Shown here: piece after piece, positions 48,831 to 55,769 of the stretch | Layout: the number at the start of each line of letters is the position of its first letter | Position numbering within the stretch: position 1 is the first letter of the stretch | Source: a virus | IMG/VR virus record: IMGVR_UViG_3300050821_010778 | Coordinates: 1-56,821 of that record | Direction: 5' to 3' (one strand) | DNA: 56,821 nt | The notes under the pieces: model-generated | The model's input: the letters and a program-made list of their open reading frames with translations, nothing else | Databases searched by the model: none | What the model was told of the DNA's origin: nothing | Made by a program: the position numbers and the translations under genes

Positions 48831-49481
48831 TCAGGCCGCCCCCTTGCCCGTGTTTGGCTTGTCATGGCTAGTCGTTGCAGTCGCAGAGCTAGGGCACTCC
48901 TTGCCGCCGGCGACCTGCCGGACCAGAGTCCCGGATCGGATTGCCGCAAGGTGCGATGGAGCTTGGGGACCTGCAGCCTCTCCTGGGGCCTCCGTAGAGG
49001 GTCCCGCAGAGCCGCAAGAGTGCGTAGCGTACTCACCCGGCTGGTCGGCCGGCCGTTCAGAAATGTCACAGGAATCGGCCTGATCCTGCAACTTGCCGCG
49101 AGCCGCCTGCCTGTGCAGAAGTGCGCCGCGCTGCCGCCGACGCTCCTTCTTGGTGTAGAACTTGTGCGCCGTGACTCGGCGCTGCATACCGCTCTTGGCG
49201 TCCAGCTGGTAAACGACGCCAGCGCTGCCGCCTGTCTGCCTGGCCTGAAAGTCACCTACAAGGGCGCTCGGGCCGCCGTAGTTCACGTGCCGCTCGGTTG
49301 CACGGATCGCCTTGAATCGCCGGCGAATCTCCCGGCGGCGCCGCGGCGAAGCGGTCTTCAATTCTTCCCGGAGCCGGGCGACCTCCGCGCCGCGCGGCGT
49401 GATCTCAACGGCTGCGAGCCGGCCGGCGTTGACCGGCTGGCCACTTTGGAACATGCCGCGTGGAGTGACCGGGGGACTCAT
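48831..49481 (-). CDS. Hypothetical protein upstream of HNH gene
   Basis: 216 residues. Basic N-terminal half (VARLREELKTASPRRRREIR, RRFKAIRATERHVNYGGPSA) and KFYTKKERRRQRGALLHRQA; the C-terminal half is low complexity (Ser/Gly/Ala/Pro-rich). Coupled by ATGA to the gene before it. Nucleic-acid contact is plausible from charge. Not recognised. Confidence 0.6.
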   Translation of the reverse strand: MSPPVTPRGMFQSGQPVNAGRLAAVEITPRGAEVARLREELKTASPRRRREIRRRFKAIRATERHVNYGGPSALVGDFQARQTGGSAGVVYQLDAKSGMQRRVTAHKFYTKKERRRQRGALLHRQAARGKLQDQADSCDISERPADQPGEYATHSCGSAGPSTEAPGEAAGPQAPSHLAAIRSGTLVRQVAGGKECPSSATATTSHDKPNTGKGAA

Positions 49482-50404
49482 TCGAGCCCGTAGCGCGGCG
49501 ACAGTAGCCGAAGCCCAATGGTGCCAAGGAGACGCTTGGCGAGGGATAGGGGATAAGTCTCGCGGACGGCGATGGCCGCACCGGTGTATTCGAACTCTGG
49601 ATGTCCTTCATATACATCCCGGCGCCACATCTCCACGCTGACCATCGCCGTGACCAGGTGATCGTCTCCCTCTCCCTGGTGCGCGTGGAGATTGAGGCGC
49701 AGGGAGCTGTAGGGGATCGGACGGTGCGGCAAGGCGAAGACTGGGCTGTAGAGCTCGACGCCTGCGAACGGACCCTCTGTGGTCGGAACGCACTTGCCAA
49801 GGGTCGCGTCCCAGTGATCCCGGCGGATGGGCTTGATGGTAACCGGCAGGGCCATGGCCGGCGCCGCAGCCAAGCTCGTACCATAGGCCGCCGCCAAGAG
49901 ATCCGCGCTGGCCCGCTCGATGGTCAGTAGCGCCCTACCTGAGATCCTCCCAGCATAACCCATGATCATGCAGCGAGGGCGCACGTCGCCTGCAATGGAG
50001 ACCTCGATGTCGGAGACGAAGTCTTCAAGGTGCGTGCCGTCCGGCGAAGTCACCGAGACCCGTCGGTAGTCCGGTGCGAGGTGACAATCAAAGGTGCGTG
50101 GGTCTGCCGAGGGCGCGAGATCCAAGCGGGTGGATACTCTTGGGGAAGCTCCGCCTTTCCTGATATGCGCCCGCAACTCGGCGAGTCCAATGTCGAGCGT
50201 AGCCCACAGCGCGTGCGGACCCTCTACCGGCGCGCGCTTGAGCTTGAACGTCCTTCGACCCGTTTTGGTGTAGTCCGAGCCTTCCTGGAGCAGTAGCAGA
50301 CCGCGTAGCGGCGCGGTGTCGTAGACCGCCAGCAGCTCGCCGGGGACGCTGTAGATCAGCTCAGCGGCATTGTCGAGGACCGCCTTGCCGCACTGGATTG
50401 CCAT
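49478..50404 (-). CDS. Hypothetical protein
   Basis: 308 residues from ATG 50404 (an in-frame TTG at 50413 would add three). Mixed alpha/beta: MAIQCGKAVLDNAAELIYSV, DYTKTGRRTFKLKRAPVEGP, CHLAPDYRRVSVTSPDGTHL, and SSLRLNLHAHQGEGDDHLVT. No ribosome site is visible upstream. No family recognised. First gene of the packaging-side operon after a 217-base gap, so a promoter may lie just upstream. Confidence 0.65.
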   Translation of the reverse strand: MAIQCGKAVLDNAAELIYSVPGELLAVYDTAPLRGLLLLQEGSDYTKTGRRTFKLKRAPVEGPHALWATLDIGLAELRAHIRKGGASPRVSTRLDLAPSADPRTFDCHLAPDYRRVSVTSPDGTHLEDFVSDIEVSIAGDVRPRCMIMGYAGRISGRALLTIERASADLLAAAYGTSLAAAPAMALPVTIKPIRRDHWDATLGKCVPTTEGPFAGVELYSPVFALPHRPIPYSSLRLNLHAHQGEGDDHLVTAMVSVEMWRRDVYEGHPEFEYTGAAIAVRETYPLSLAKRLLGTIGLRLLSPRYGLE

Positions 50405-50413
50405 GGCGACCAA

Positions 50414-50630
50414 GATGGTCGCATGCGAAAAGGTTGCCTGGAGTTACATCAAAGCGGCGAGGCGCCGGACGGCTCGCCGATCTGGAAGGACTACATGGTC
50501 GAGGTGCCTCGGAAAACGCCTGCGATGATAGGCTCGACAAGTAGATGGGACGGCAACTTCTTCACTCGATCCCCTTGGCGGCGTTCAGGGAAGGGAGTGG
50601 TTCGTGGCGAACCCGCTCGAGCCGGTTGCC
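50414..50630. other. Intergenic stretch, possible promoter region
   Basis: 217 bases with no confident gene on either strand. A plus-strand frame starting at 50423 (KDYMVEVP region) has coding-like third positions for its first 40 codons, then loses them. GC is lower in the middle, which could fit a promoter for the leftward packaging operon, but no clear hexamer pair is seen. Confidence 0.4.
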
Positions 50631-50930
50631 TTATCCAGCCCGGTAGTCACCGCCAAGCGATGACACTTCGCCCCGCCCCTCCCTCAGCGCCGCGCCTTCC
50701 AGGTAGCCGCGGTTCCATTCGTCGTACTCGCGCGTCCAGAGGTCGCATGGATTGAGGCCGAGCGGACGGCCGACCATCGCGACGCCCGCCACGATCGGGA
50801 TGACGCGCGGCGGGTGATTCTCGGCAGCACGGCGCCCGGCCTGGTAGGCCTGCGTCGGCGTCTTCGGATTGACCAGCGCCCACAGTATGCGGATGCAGTG
50901 AACGCAGAGCATCTCGGCGAGGCTCGCCAT
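50631..50930 (-). CDS. Cys-containing hypothetical protein, probably 5'-truncated or frameshifted
   Basis: 99 residues from ATG 50930 (MASLAEMLCVHCIRILWALV). The open frame continues upstream to about 51075 with recognisable sequence, SVLRVQKGDALVVRTPQL and CRSCGNPEAYRW, but without a normal start; a CRSC and a CVHC together suggest a zinc knuckle split by the chosen ATG. The upstream part resembles LAVLRLEPHDVLVFRAQ of the gene at 46531-47340. A one-base frameshift relative to the GTG at about 51088 would give a complete gene. Confidence 0.5.
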   Translation of the reverse strand: MASLAEMLCVHCIRILWALVNPKTPTQAYQAGRRAAENHPPRVIPIVAGVAMVGRPLGLNPCDLWTREYDEWNRGYLEGAALREGRGEVSSLGGDYRAG

Positions 50931-51000
50931 CCAGCGGTACGCCTCCGGGTTTCCACAGGAGCGGCAGGCGGCCTCCCTCAGTGCCGCCTCCGAGGCAGCC

Positions 51001-51312
51001 TCACTCCGGAGCTGCGGCGTGCGGACTACCAGAGCATCGCCCTTCTGGACGCGCAGGACGGAGAGGTGTGAGGTCGGTCACTCGCGCCCCCGTGCCTTTG
51101 CAGGCACCCTCGCGACGCTTCAACTCGCGGCGGATCAGATCGGCCTGCCTTCGGTTGTAGAGGGCGCCGACAGCGCCGACGATCATCATGGAAAGCGCTA
51201 CGGCGTGGCACGCCGACTCGACCTTGCTCATCTTGCCGTAGCTCGACCAGTCTAGGATGCGGTACAGCGCATAGGCGAGCACGGGTCCAACCGCGGTTAC
51301 TGCGGCGCGCAT
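51001..51312 (-). CDS. Small membrane protein
   Basis: 103 residues: MRAAVTAVGPVLAYALYRIL, ACHAVALSMMIVGAVGALYN and a basic RRQADLIRRELKRRE segment. Two hydrophobic helices. The C-terminal 30 residues overlap, in another frame, the upstream part of the previous gene, so one of the two ends is probably altered by a frameshift. Unknown function. Confidence 0.55.
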   Translation of the reverse strand: MRAAVTAVGPVLAYALYRILDWSSYGKMSKVESACHAVALSMMIVGAVGALYNRRQADLIRRELKRREGACKGTGARVTDLTPLRPARPEGRCSGSPHAAAPE

Positions 51313-51319
51313 TCAGCTT

Positions 51320-51496
51320 GTGGAGCTCGTGCACGGGTCAGCGCCCCGCAGCGGCCTTAGGCTGTGGCAGCCAATTCCTGCCGCCGTGGCGCTCCCGGCG
51401 TCCTCCGGCGAAAACGGCGTGCCAGCTTTCGTGCGGCTGCGCGACCTTGAGCAGGGCATGGTCGCGGTGCAGGGCAAGCTGGGGTTCCAGCGATGA
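51320..51496 (+). CDS. Possible small plus-strand ORF beside IS remnant
   Basis: 58 codons from a GTG: VELVHGSAPRSGLRLWQPIP then AFVRLRDLEQGMVAVQGKLG. Third codon positions are strongly G/C, and its TGA overlaps an ATG at 51493 (MSTPFDWRHFKCPCGQDART) whose frame then degenerates into the IS remnant. No ribosome site. Could be a gene interrupted by the insertion. Confidence 0.3.
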   Translation: MELVHGSAPRSGLRLWQPIPAAVALPASSGENGVPAFVRLRDLEQGMVAVQGKLGFQR

Positions 51497-51685
51497 GCAC
51501 GCCATTCGACTGGCGGCACTTCAAGTGTCCCTGCGGCCAGGACGCCAGGACGGGGGCATGCCGGCGAGGTGCTCGAAGTCCTCCCGGCCCCAGGCGCGCG
51601 GCGGCGGCGTGCAGCGAGCCGAGTAGCTGGGCAACGGCGCGGGCCTGGCATACCGGATCGGCGTCTTCCGCGCCTCATAGGTGCC

Positions 51686-52003
51686 GAGAAGATCGCCGTG
51701 TCAGGCGACCCCTCCGAGGACCGGATCTGCACCAGCCACATCGAGCGGGCGAACTGGACCCTCCGCGGCCACCTGCGCCGGATGACCCGGCTGTCGAACG
51801 GGTTCAGCCGCAAGCGGGCCAACCTGCGCGCCGCCCTGGCGCTGTTCTTCGCCTACTACAACCTGGTCAAGATCCACAAGACCATCCGCATGACGCCGGC
51901 GATGAGCGCCGACCTGACCCGCCGCCCGTGGACCATGGCGGACCTCCTCAAGGCGGCGCAGGGAGCGGCGCCGACCGGGGCGGCGACAGGAGCTATCCTC
52001 TAA
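51686..52003 (+). mobile_element. Remnant of IS1-like transposase gene
   Basis: About 105 codons of transposase C terminus: ICTSHIERANWTLRGHLRRM, TRLSNGFSRKRANLRAALAL, FFAYYNLVKIHKTIRMTPAM, and RRPWTMADLL. These blocks match the end of IS1-like DDE transposases widely spread in Acidobacteriota and Proteobacteria. The N terminus with the rest of the catalytic domain is absent and no terminal inverted repeats are evident, so this is a dead fragment; it is on the strand opposite to the phage genes. Confidence 0.75.
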
Positions 52004-52054
52004 GACCCCACTACCGTCTGGAGTTGGTGGGCGCGCAGGGCTTTGATTCGGGGG

Positions 52055-52507
52055 TCATAGTCCCCCTTCCAAGGTCGAGGCCGATCGCGGTCGCCGTGCC
52101 AACCAAGGATGTGCGGTCCGGTGCGCCGCCAGAGCCGCGTCCATCGCGGACCGAAAGGCGGGTAACTTGCGCCGCGTCCGGTAGACCTGGACGTGACTGA
52201 TGGCCGCCAGGTCGGCGGAGAGCTTCACTCGGCCAGTCTGTTCAAGGTGGCGCAGGAACATCGCGCACCATGGCCAGCGCCAAGCCGGCGGTGCTGCAGC
52301 AGCCTTCCGCGCGTAGGCATTCCAGTCCGCAACGGCGTCTGTACTGTTGCGTAGCTCGTTGAAGATCACCGAGTCCGCACACAGGCAGAACACCGCGATT
52401 CTGCATTCGACCATGAGGTAGCAACCGAAGACCGGCTGCTCGCCGCAGCGCGGGCACGGCTCGAGATCTGAGCGCGAGATGGTATGGCAGCGATGCTCAG
52501 CCGGCAC
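52055..52507 (-). CDS. Lar-like zinc-ribbon protein with helical C-terminal domain
   Basis: About 150 residues from GTG 52507 (AAGAGG upstream; a TTG at 52540 is the alternative). Zinc ribbon LEPCPRCGEQPVFGCYLMVE with a second Cys cluster and the ending NSTDAVADWNAYARKA, the shape of restriction-alleviation (Lar-like) ribbons. A second domain follows: FLRHLEQTGRVKLSADLAAI, SHVQVYRTRRKLPAFRSAMD, an HTH-like helical pair. May counter host restriction or bind DNA. Confidence 0.6.
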   Translation of the reverse strand: MPAEHRCHTISRSDLEPCPRCGEQPVFGCYLMVECRIAVFCLCADSVIFNELRNSTDAVADWNAYARKAAAAPPAWRWPWCAMFLRHLEQTGRVKLSADLAAISHVQVYRTRRKLPAFRSAMDAALAAHRTAHPWLARRPRSASTLEGGL

Positions 52508-52636
52508 CGTCGTACGCCTCTTGAAGGCGCTCCACCGCAAAGGTGGTTGCGGAGGCGGCGCCGTGATCTGGAACTGGCGTGGTTTCCTCCCGTCGGGGGG
52601 TTGAACTGATGGTTGAGGAGGGCGCTAGATTGCCCG

Positions 52637-52660
52637 TAGTTTCCGCACGTGCGGTTTCTG
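52637..52660. repeat. Dispersed palindromic element, copy 3 (degenerate)
   Basis: Core CCGCACGTGCGG (52643-52654) is perfect. Read on the minus strand it is CAGAAACCGCACGTGCGG, preceded by GAGATCGCCAGC, matching copies 1 and 2; the right arm has slipped (GAAAC instead of GGTTTC). Lies in the 175-base gap between two genes. Confidence 0.7.
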
Positions 52661-52682
52661 GCTGGCGATCTCGCATGCGGCG

Positions 52683-52970
52683 CTACCCTTGGTCGTCTCG
52701 GCTGCCGTCCTGCTTGTAGCCGATCTCCCGCACCTCGACTCCGTTGCGCCATTCTGAGATGCCGTAGCGGGCAGCCTCACCGTCCTCGCCGCCCTCGACC
52801 TGGAAAGTGACAGTCTCGCCTTTGCGCTTCGGTTGCGCCAGTTCTATCAAGCCGTCGCCAAGGTCGGTCCACTCATCGGGGCGCAACTGGCGCCCATCCC
52901 GGTAGACCGCGATGAGTCTCGGCGGAGGCATCGGCTCGATGCCGCCGTCCTTGCTGATCCGCGGGATCAC
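52683..52970 (-). CDS. Small hypothetical protein
   Basis: 95 residues, GTG start overlapping the upstream stop (GTGA). IPRISKDGGIEPMPPPRLIA, VYRDGRQLRPDEWTDLGDGL, GETVTFQVEGGEDGEAARYG. Beta-strand-rich small fold; no family recognised. Downstream is the gap with palindrome copy 3. Confidence 0.6.
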   Translation of the reverse strand: MIPRISKDGGIEPMPPPRLIAVYRDGRQLRPDEWTDLGDGLIELAQPKRKGETVTFQVEGGEDGEAARYGISEWRNGVEVREIGYKQDGSRDDQG

Positions 52971-53347
52971 CGGTCCTTGTCCTCCGGCGCTATGGCCGGT
53001 CCAGTTGGCGCTACTTCAGTCTTAGCCTCGAAGGTCAGGAGCCTGGCCAAGTCCTGACCTTTGCAGTAGGTGACTCCGTTTCCGAGGTTTGCGTCTGTGG
53101 AGCAAATCTCTTCGCCCTGCGTCAGGGCAGCCTTGATCTGGTCGCTGAGAGGGATCGGCCCGGCCGACCGATTCAGGGCATCCTCAATGGCGCCCAGGGC
53201 CGTGAACCGCTGCCTGGAGACCTCTGGCGGCAGCGCAGTCTGGACCGCCAAGAGGGCGCCGCGAGAGAAGGATAGTGCCTCGCGCAGCATGACTTGGCGC
53301 ATGAATAGGAGTTGGACCAACTGGCGAAGCTCTGGCTCAATGGTCAT
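52967..53347 (-). CDS. Small hypothetical protein
   Basis: 126 residues. Helical N terminus (MTIEPELRQLVQLLFMRQVM, LREALSFSRGALLAVQTALP) then EDALNRSAGPIPLSDQIKAA. ATG overlaps the preceding micro-gene stop (ATGA). Unknown function. Confidence 0.6.
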   Translation of the reverse strand: MTIEPELRQLVQLLFMRQVMLREALSFSRGALLAVQTALPPEVSRQRFTALGAIEDALNRSAGPIPLSDQIKAALTQGEEICSTDANLGNGVTYCKGQDLARLLTFEAKTEVAPTGPAIAPEDKDR

Positions 53348-53430
53348 GGATTGACGCCCGCAAGATAAAGCTGAAGCGTGGCCTGCGCGAGGAGGTCACG
53401 GGCCGACTCGAGCGCACTGCGCGCTTTCAT
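53344..53430 (-). CDS. 28-residue micro-protein
   Basis: MKARSALESARDLLAQATLQ then LYLAGVNP, a single amphipathic helix. Both ends are coupled by ATGA overlaps with the neighbouring genes, which argues for translation. Unknown. Confidence 0.5.
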   Translation of the reverse strand: MKARSALESARDLLAQATLQLYLAGVNP

Positions 53431-53624
53431 GCCAACACCCCGAGAATGGGGTGGAGATCTCCCTCAGGCAAACTGGCGATAGCGGCTCGCTGCTCAGCGG
53501 TGAATACGATGCCGGGCCGAAAGAGCTGTGGGCAGTTCTCGCGCAGGTACGCTATACGCATCGCCCGGCGCGCTTTCTCTTCGGTTACGTAGGCCCGTGG
53601 GATTTTGTTACTTCGCCGGGGCAT
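53427..53624 (-). CDS. Small basic hypothetical protein
   Basis: 65 residues, MPRRSNKIPRAYVTEEKARR, then YLRENCPQLFRPGIVFTAEQ. Start lies 17 bases inside the end of the previous gene. Basic N terminus; no motif. Coupled to the next micro-gene. Confidence 0.55.
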   Translation of the reverse strand: MPRRSNKIPRAYVTEEKARRAMRIAYLRENCPQLFRPGIVFTAEQRAAIASLPEGDLHPILGVLA

Positions 53625-53748
53625 CTTTACCCCCCTCTACTTGCGTGGCCCGCTTCTCAAGCGCGGCCGCTAGTTGCCGGGCACTGGCCGGCGATAGCGA
53701 TACGGCGGTCTCGCCAACTACCAGGTGGAACCTTGCGCGCAACTCCAT
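53608..53748 (-). CDS. 46-residue micro-protein
   Basis: MELRARFHLVVGETAVSLSP then ASARQLAAALEKRATQVEGG and KDAPAK. A strand-helix fold; TGATG overlap with the previous gene. It also provides an AGAGGGGGG ribosome site for the following gene. Unknown. Confidence 0.5.
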   Translation of the reverse strand: MELRARFHLVVGETAVSLSPASARQLAAALEKRATQVEGGKDAPAK

Positions 53749-53858
53749 CAAGGCCAACCGACACGCGGGCAGGGCCGCTCGCCCGCGCGCGTGACAGCAA
53801 GCCGAGCGATTCGGCCATCCCGGTCACAAAGGTCAGCGATCTTGTCGCCGCGCTTCAA
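53748..53858 (-). CDS. 36-residue micro-protein, TTG start
   Basis: LKRGDKIADLCDRDGRIARL then AVTRAGERPCPRVGWP. TTG is preceded by GGGAGG. Starts 11 bases after the 3' end of the tRNA-Thr gene, so it may be translated from the trailer of the tRNA transcript. Unknown. Confidence 0.4.
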   Translation of the reverse strand: MKRGDKIADLCDRDGRIARLAVTRAGERPCPRVGWP

Positions 53859-54166
53859 TATCCCTCCCTGGAGCCAGCACCCGGGCTCGAACCGGGGACC
53901 TGCCGCTTACAAGGCGGCTGCTCTACCGACTGAGCTATGCCGGCTGGATCGGGATCGAAGCTGTCTCGGAGGGCTGCCAGCTCGTAGCAGTAGGTCGTCC
54001 CGCCGTACTCCATCGGAGGCGCGCCCGTCTCGCCGATGACCACGTAGACCGTCGCGCCTGCTCTTCGCGGATCCGCCCGGCTCGTGGGGGTCGCGGGAGG
54101 CAGGGCCGAGGACGCCGGCTGGCCCTCCGGTGGCGGATTGTCTCGCAGTTGACTTTCGCGCCTCAT
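53855..54166 (-). CDS. Hypothetical protein whose frame runs through the tRNA-Thr gene
   Basis: Open for 103 codons from ATG 54166 (ATGA overlap): MRRESQLRDNPPPEGQPASS, VYVVIGETGAPPMEYGGTTY, CYELAALRDSFDPDPAG. The last 25-30 codons (AQSVEQPPCKRQVPGSSPGA) are simply the tRNA-Thr sequence read in frame, so the original C terminus was probably replaced when the tRNA gene was acquired, or the real protein is cut when the tRNA is processed. The first 75 residues look genuinely coding. Confidence 0.5.
   Translation of the reverse strand: MRRESQLRDNPPPEGQPASSALPPATPTSRADPRRAGATVYVVIGETGAPPMEYGGTTYCYELAALRDSFDPDPAGIAQSVEQPPCKRQVPGSSPGAGSREGY
53869..53944 (-). tRNA. tRNA-Thr (anticodon TGT)
   Basis: Canonical class I tRNA: acceptor GCCGGCA/TGCTGGC, D-arm GCTCAGTCGGTAGAGC, anticodon stem GCCGC/GCGGC around CTTGTAA (anticodon TGT), T-arm CCCGG-TTCGAGC-CCGGG, discriminator T, encoded CCA. 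It lies inside a coding-strand reading frame and 1.4-1.9 kb from the integrase fragment, so a former attachment site is conceivable. Confidence 0.92.
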
Positions 54167-54645
54167 GGACGCGCCTCGAGCGGCACGCACGCCTCTCGAA
54201 AGCGCACCTCGTCATTCCACACCTGGTTCCCAATGCCCTGCCCCGGGAAGAGATTCGGGCTCAGGGCACGCGCCTGGATCTTGCGGTTGAATGGATCCGC
54301 GTCGGTCATCACGCCGATGACCATGATCTCCTGCCGGGCATGCGGTAGATCCGGTTCCCAAATGAAGCGCATGCCGATATCGATCGGGCCTCGATAGGGT
54401 CGGCCGCCGGGCGCCGGCCCGGCATTCGCCAGCGCCCCGGCCAGTTTCCGGGCGTCCTCCCGGATCATGACCATGCCCTCTAGCGTCTCGAAGTCGGTGA
54501 TGAGGACCACCCGGCCGTCTTCGAGATTGCCGACCCCGTCGTCGTTGAAGTTGTACGGCTGGAGCCGCCATGCCCTCGCCGGCGGCGTGTCGCTCGGCGC
54601 CTTGCTCGTAGGTGCGCCGCTCCCGCACGGCAGCTGGTCGGCCAT
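54163..54645 (-). CDS. Hypothetical protein
   Basis: 160 residues, ATG with GGAGGAG upstream. WRLQPYNFNDDGVGNLEDGR, VVLITDFETLEGMVMIREDA, RFIWEPDLPHARQEIMVIGV. Mixed alpha/beta, ends FREACVPLEARP. Coupled to the next gene by ATGA. Not recognised. Confidence 0.65.
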   Translation of the reverse strand: MADQLPCGSGAPTSKAPSDTPPARAWRLQPYNFNDDGVGNLEDGRVVLITDFETLEGMVMIREDARKLAGALANAGPAPGGRPYRGPIDIGMRFIWEPDLPHARQEIMVIGVMTDADPFNRKIQARALSPNLFPGQGIGNQVWNDEVRFREACVPLEARP

Positions 54646-54837
54646 CTAGCGCTCCTCCATCGTTGCCTCGCGAAGGTCTGGCCACGCGTAGCGGTTCCAG
54701 CTCTCCGTGCTACTGAAGCGCTCACTTGAACACGGGCACCCGAGACAATAGCCGCCGTAGATGCCCGGGATGACTACCGGCCAACTGCCGCACCTCGGGC
54801 AGCGCCGCGCGCCGACCGCGCGCCTCTCGCCGATCAT
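54646..54837 (-). CDS. Lar-like zinc-ribbon protein
   Basis: 63 residues from MIGERRAVGARRCPRCGSWP; ATG overlaps the upstream stop (ATGA). Two Cys pairs CPRC and CLGC(P)C with the ending TESWNRYAW, as in restriction-alleviation (Lar-like) zinc ribbons, where a W-N-x-(R/A)-(A/Y) ending is conserved. A second Lar-like ribbon is at 52055-52507. Confidence 0.65.
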   Translation of the reverse strand: MIGERRAVGARRCPRCGSWPVVIPGIYGGYCLGCPCSSERFSSTESWNRYAWPDLREATMEER

Positions 54838-55298
54838 GATGCTGGCGCCTCGGCAGGGAACGTCCAGCCCTCCGGTACGATCGAGCAGCCGGTACTGTCG
54901 ACCCACCAAGCCTTCTCGGCCCAGTCAGGACCCCAGCGCCGTAAGAAGTCGAGCAGTGCTTGGCCGTCCTCGGTCAGCCAGCAGTTCGTGATCCTGCAGC
55001 CGTGCTCGGTCAGGCCGAGATGGTCCATCAGGTAGACCAGGAGCCAGCGACCACCGTCCTCCTCTCCACCCTCTGGCGGATGCGCCGGATCAGGGGGCCG
55101 CGGGTTGCCCTCTCGGGAGGCGAGCCAGTCGCGGATCCAGGTCCAGGCGGCCTCGTTGCAGCCACAGCCGCACATGATGTCGCTGGCCCGGCGCACTGGC
55201 TCCGGGAGGAGGACGGCGCCGCCCTCGATCGCCTCGGCGATCTGCTTGGCGACCTTGCGGTCATGGACCTCTGCCTTCCCATCGCGTCCGCGGGTCAT
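54834..55298 (-). CDS. Hypothetical protein
   Basis: 154 residues from MTRGRDGKAEVHDRKVAKQI (ATGA overlap with the integrase fragment). Contains CGCGCNEAAWTWIRDWLASR and ITNCWLTEDGQALLDFLRRW. Trp-rich; Cys cluster MCGCGC may bind a metal. No family recognised. Confidence 0.6.
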   Translation of the reverse strand: MTRGRDGKAEVHDRKVAKQIAEAIEGGAVLLPEPVRRASDIMCGCGCNEAAWTWIRDWLASREGNPRPPDPAHPPEGGEEDGGRWLLVYLMDHLGLTEHGCRITNCWLTEDGQALLDFLRRWGPDWAEKAWWVDSTGCSIVPEGWTFPAEAPAS

Positions 55299-55762
55299 GA
55301 GGCGGCCGCCTCTCGCAGCATCGCTTCCTCGTGCTCGCGGTGCGCACGCTGGAGGACCGCCCACTGCTCAATCCCGACGCGCAGATCGACGAGGTAGCCG
55401 CTCTCGAAGAAGGACTCCCAGGCGTAGAGCCAGCCGTCGTTCTCCTTGCACCAGTGCAGAAAGTGCCCGAGTTGCGTCTGCCACCAGGCCAGCTTGCCGA
55501 GGCGCTGCGCCTGCTCACGCCGGCTGTAGGCCGGCACGATCTCGAGGCGGTAGCGCTCGATAAGGTCGGCGACCGTGCGGCGCCTGGCCTCCCGGCCTGG
55601 CAGAGCTTGCCCGTCCCGGAGCACGGCTTCGGTCTTTGCGGCCCACTCCACGGCGTCTGTCTTGCGGCGATAGGTCTTGACCTGGAGCGGCTGGCCTTTG
55701 ACTGTCACTCGGGCGCGCCAGGAGATGCCCTTCTTGCCGACCCTCTTGTCGATCGCGGCCAT
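55295..55762 (-). CDS. Truncated phage integrase, N-terminal domain only
   Basis: 155 residues from MAAIDKRVGKKGISWRARVT. Residues 1-100 match the arm-binding and core-binding start of phage tyrosine recombinases: TVKGQPLQVKTYRRKTDAVE, WAAKTEAVLRDGQALPGREA, RRRTVADLIERYRLEIVPAY. The chain then continues into unrelated sequence (LGHFLHWCKENDGWLYAWES) and ends; the catalytic domain with its R...HxxR...Y residues is absent. So it cannot recombine DNA by itself; it may be a decayed integrase fused to a separate small gene or a DNA-binding regulator derived from one. Confidence 0.7.
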   Translation of the reverse strand: MAAIDKRVGKKGISWRARVTVKGQPLQVKTYRRKTDAVEWAAKTEAVLRDGQALPGREARRRTVADLIERYRLEIVPAYSRREQAQRLGKLAWWQTQLGHFLHWCKENDGWLYAWESFFESGYLVDLRVGIEQWAVLQRAHREHEEAMLREAAAS

Positions 55763-55769
55763 GGTGCGG

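Noticed and set aside
50423-50755. 110-codon plus-strand frame
   Set aside because: First 40 codons look coding-like, but the rest is antisense to 50631-50930 and low complexity; not enough for a gene call.
51313-51822. 169-codon minus frame antisense to the transposase remnant
   Set aside because: Ser/Arg/Pro-rich translation, no motif; the plus strand carries recognisable transposase.
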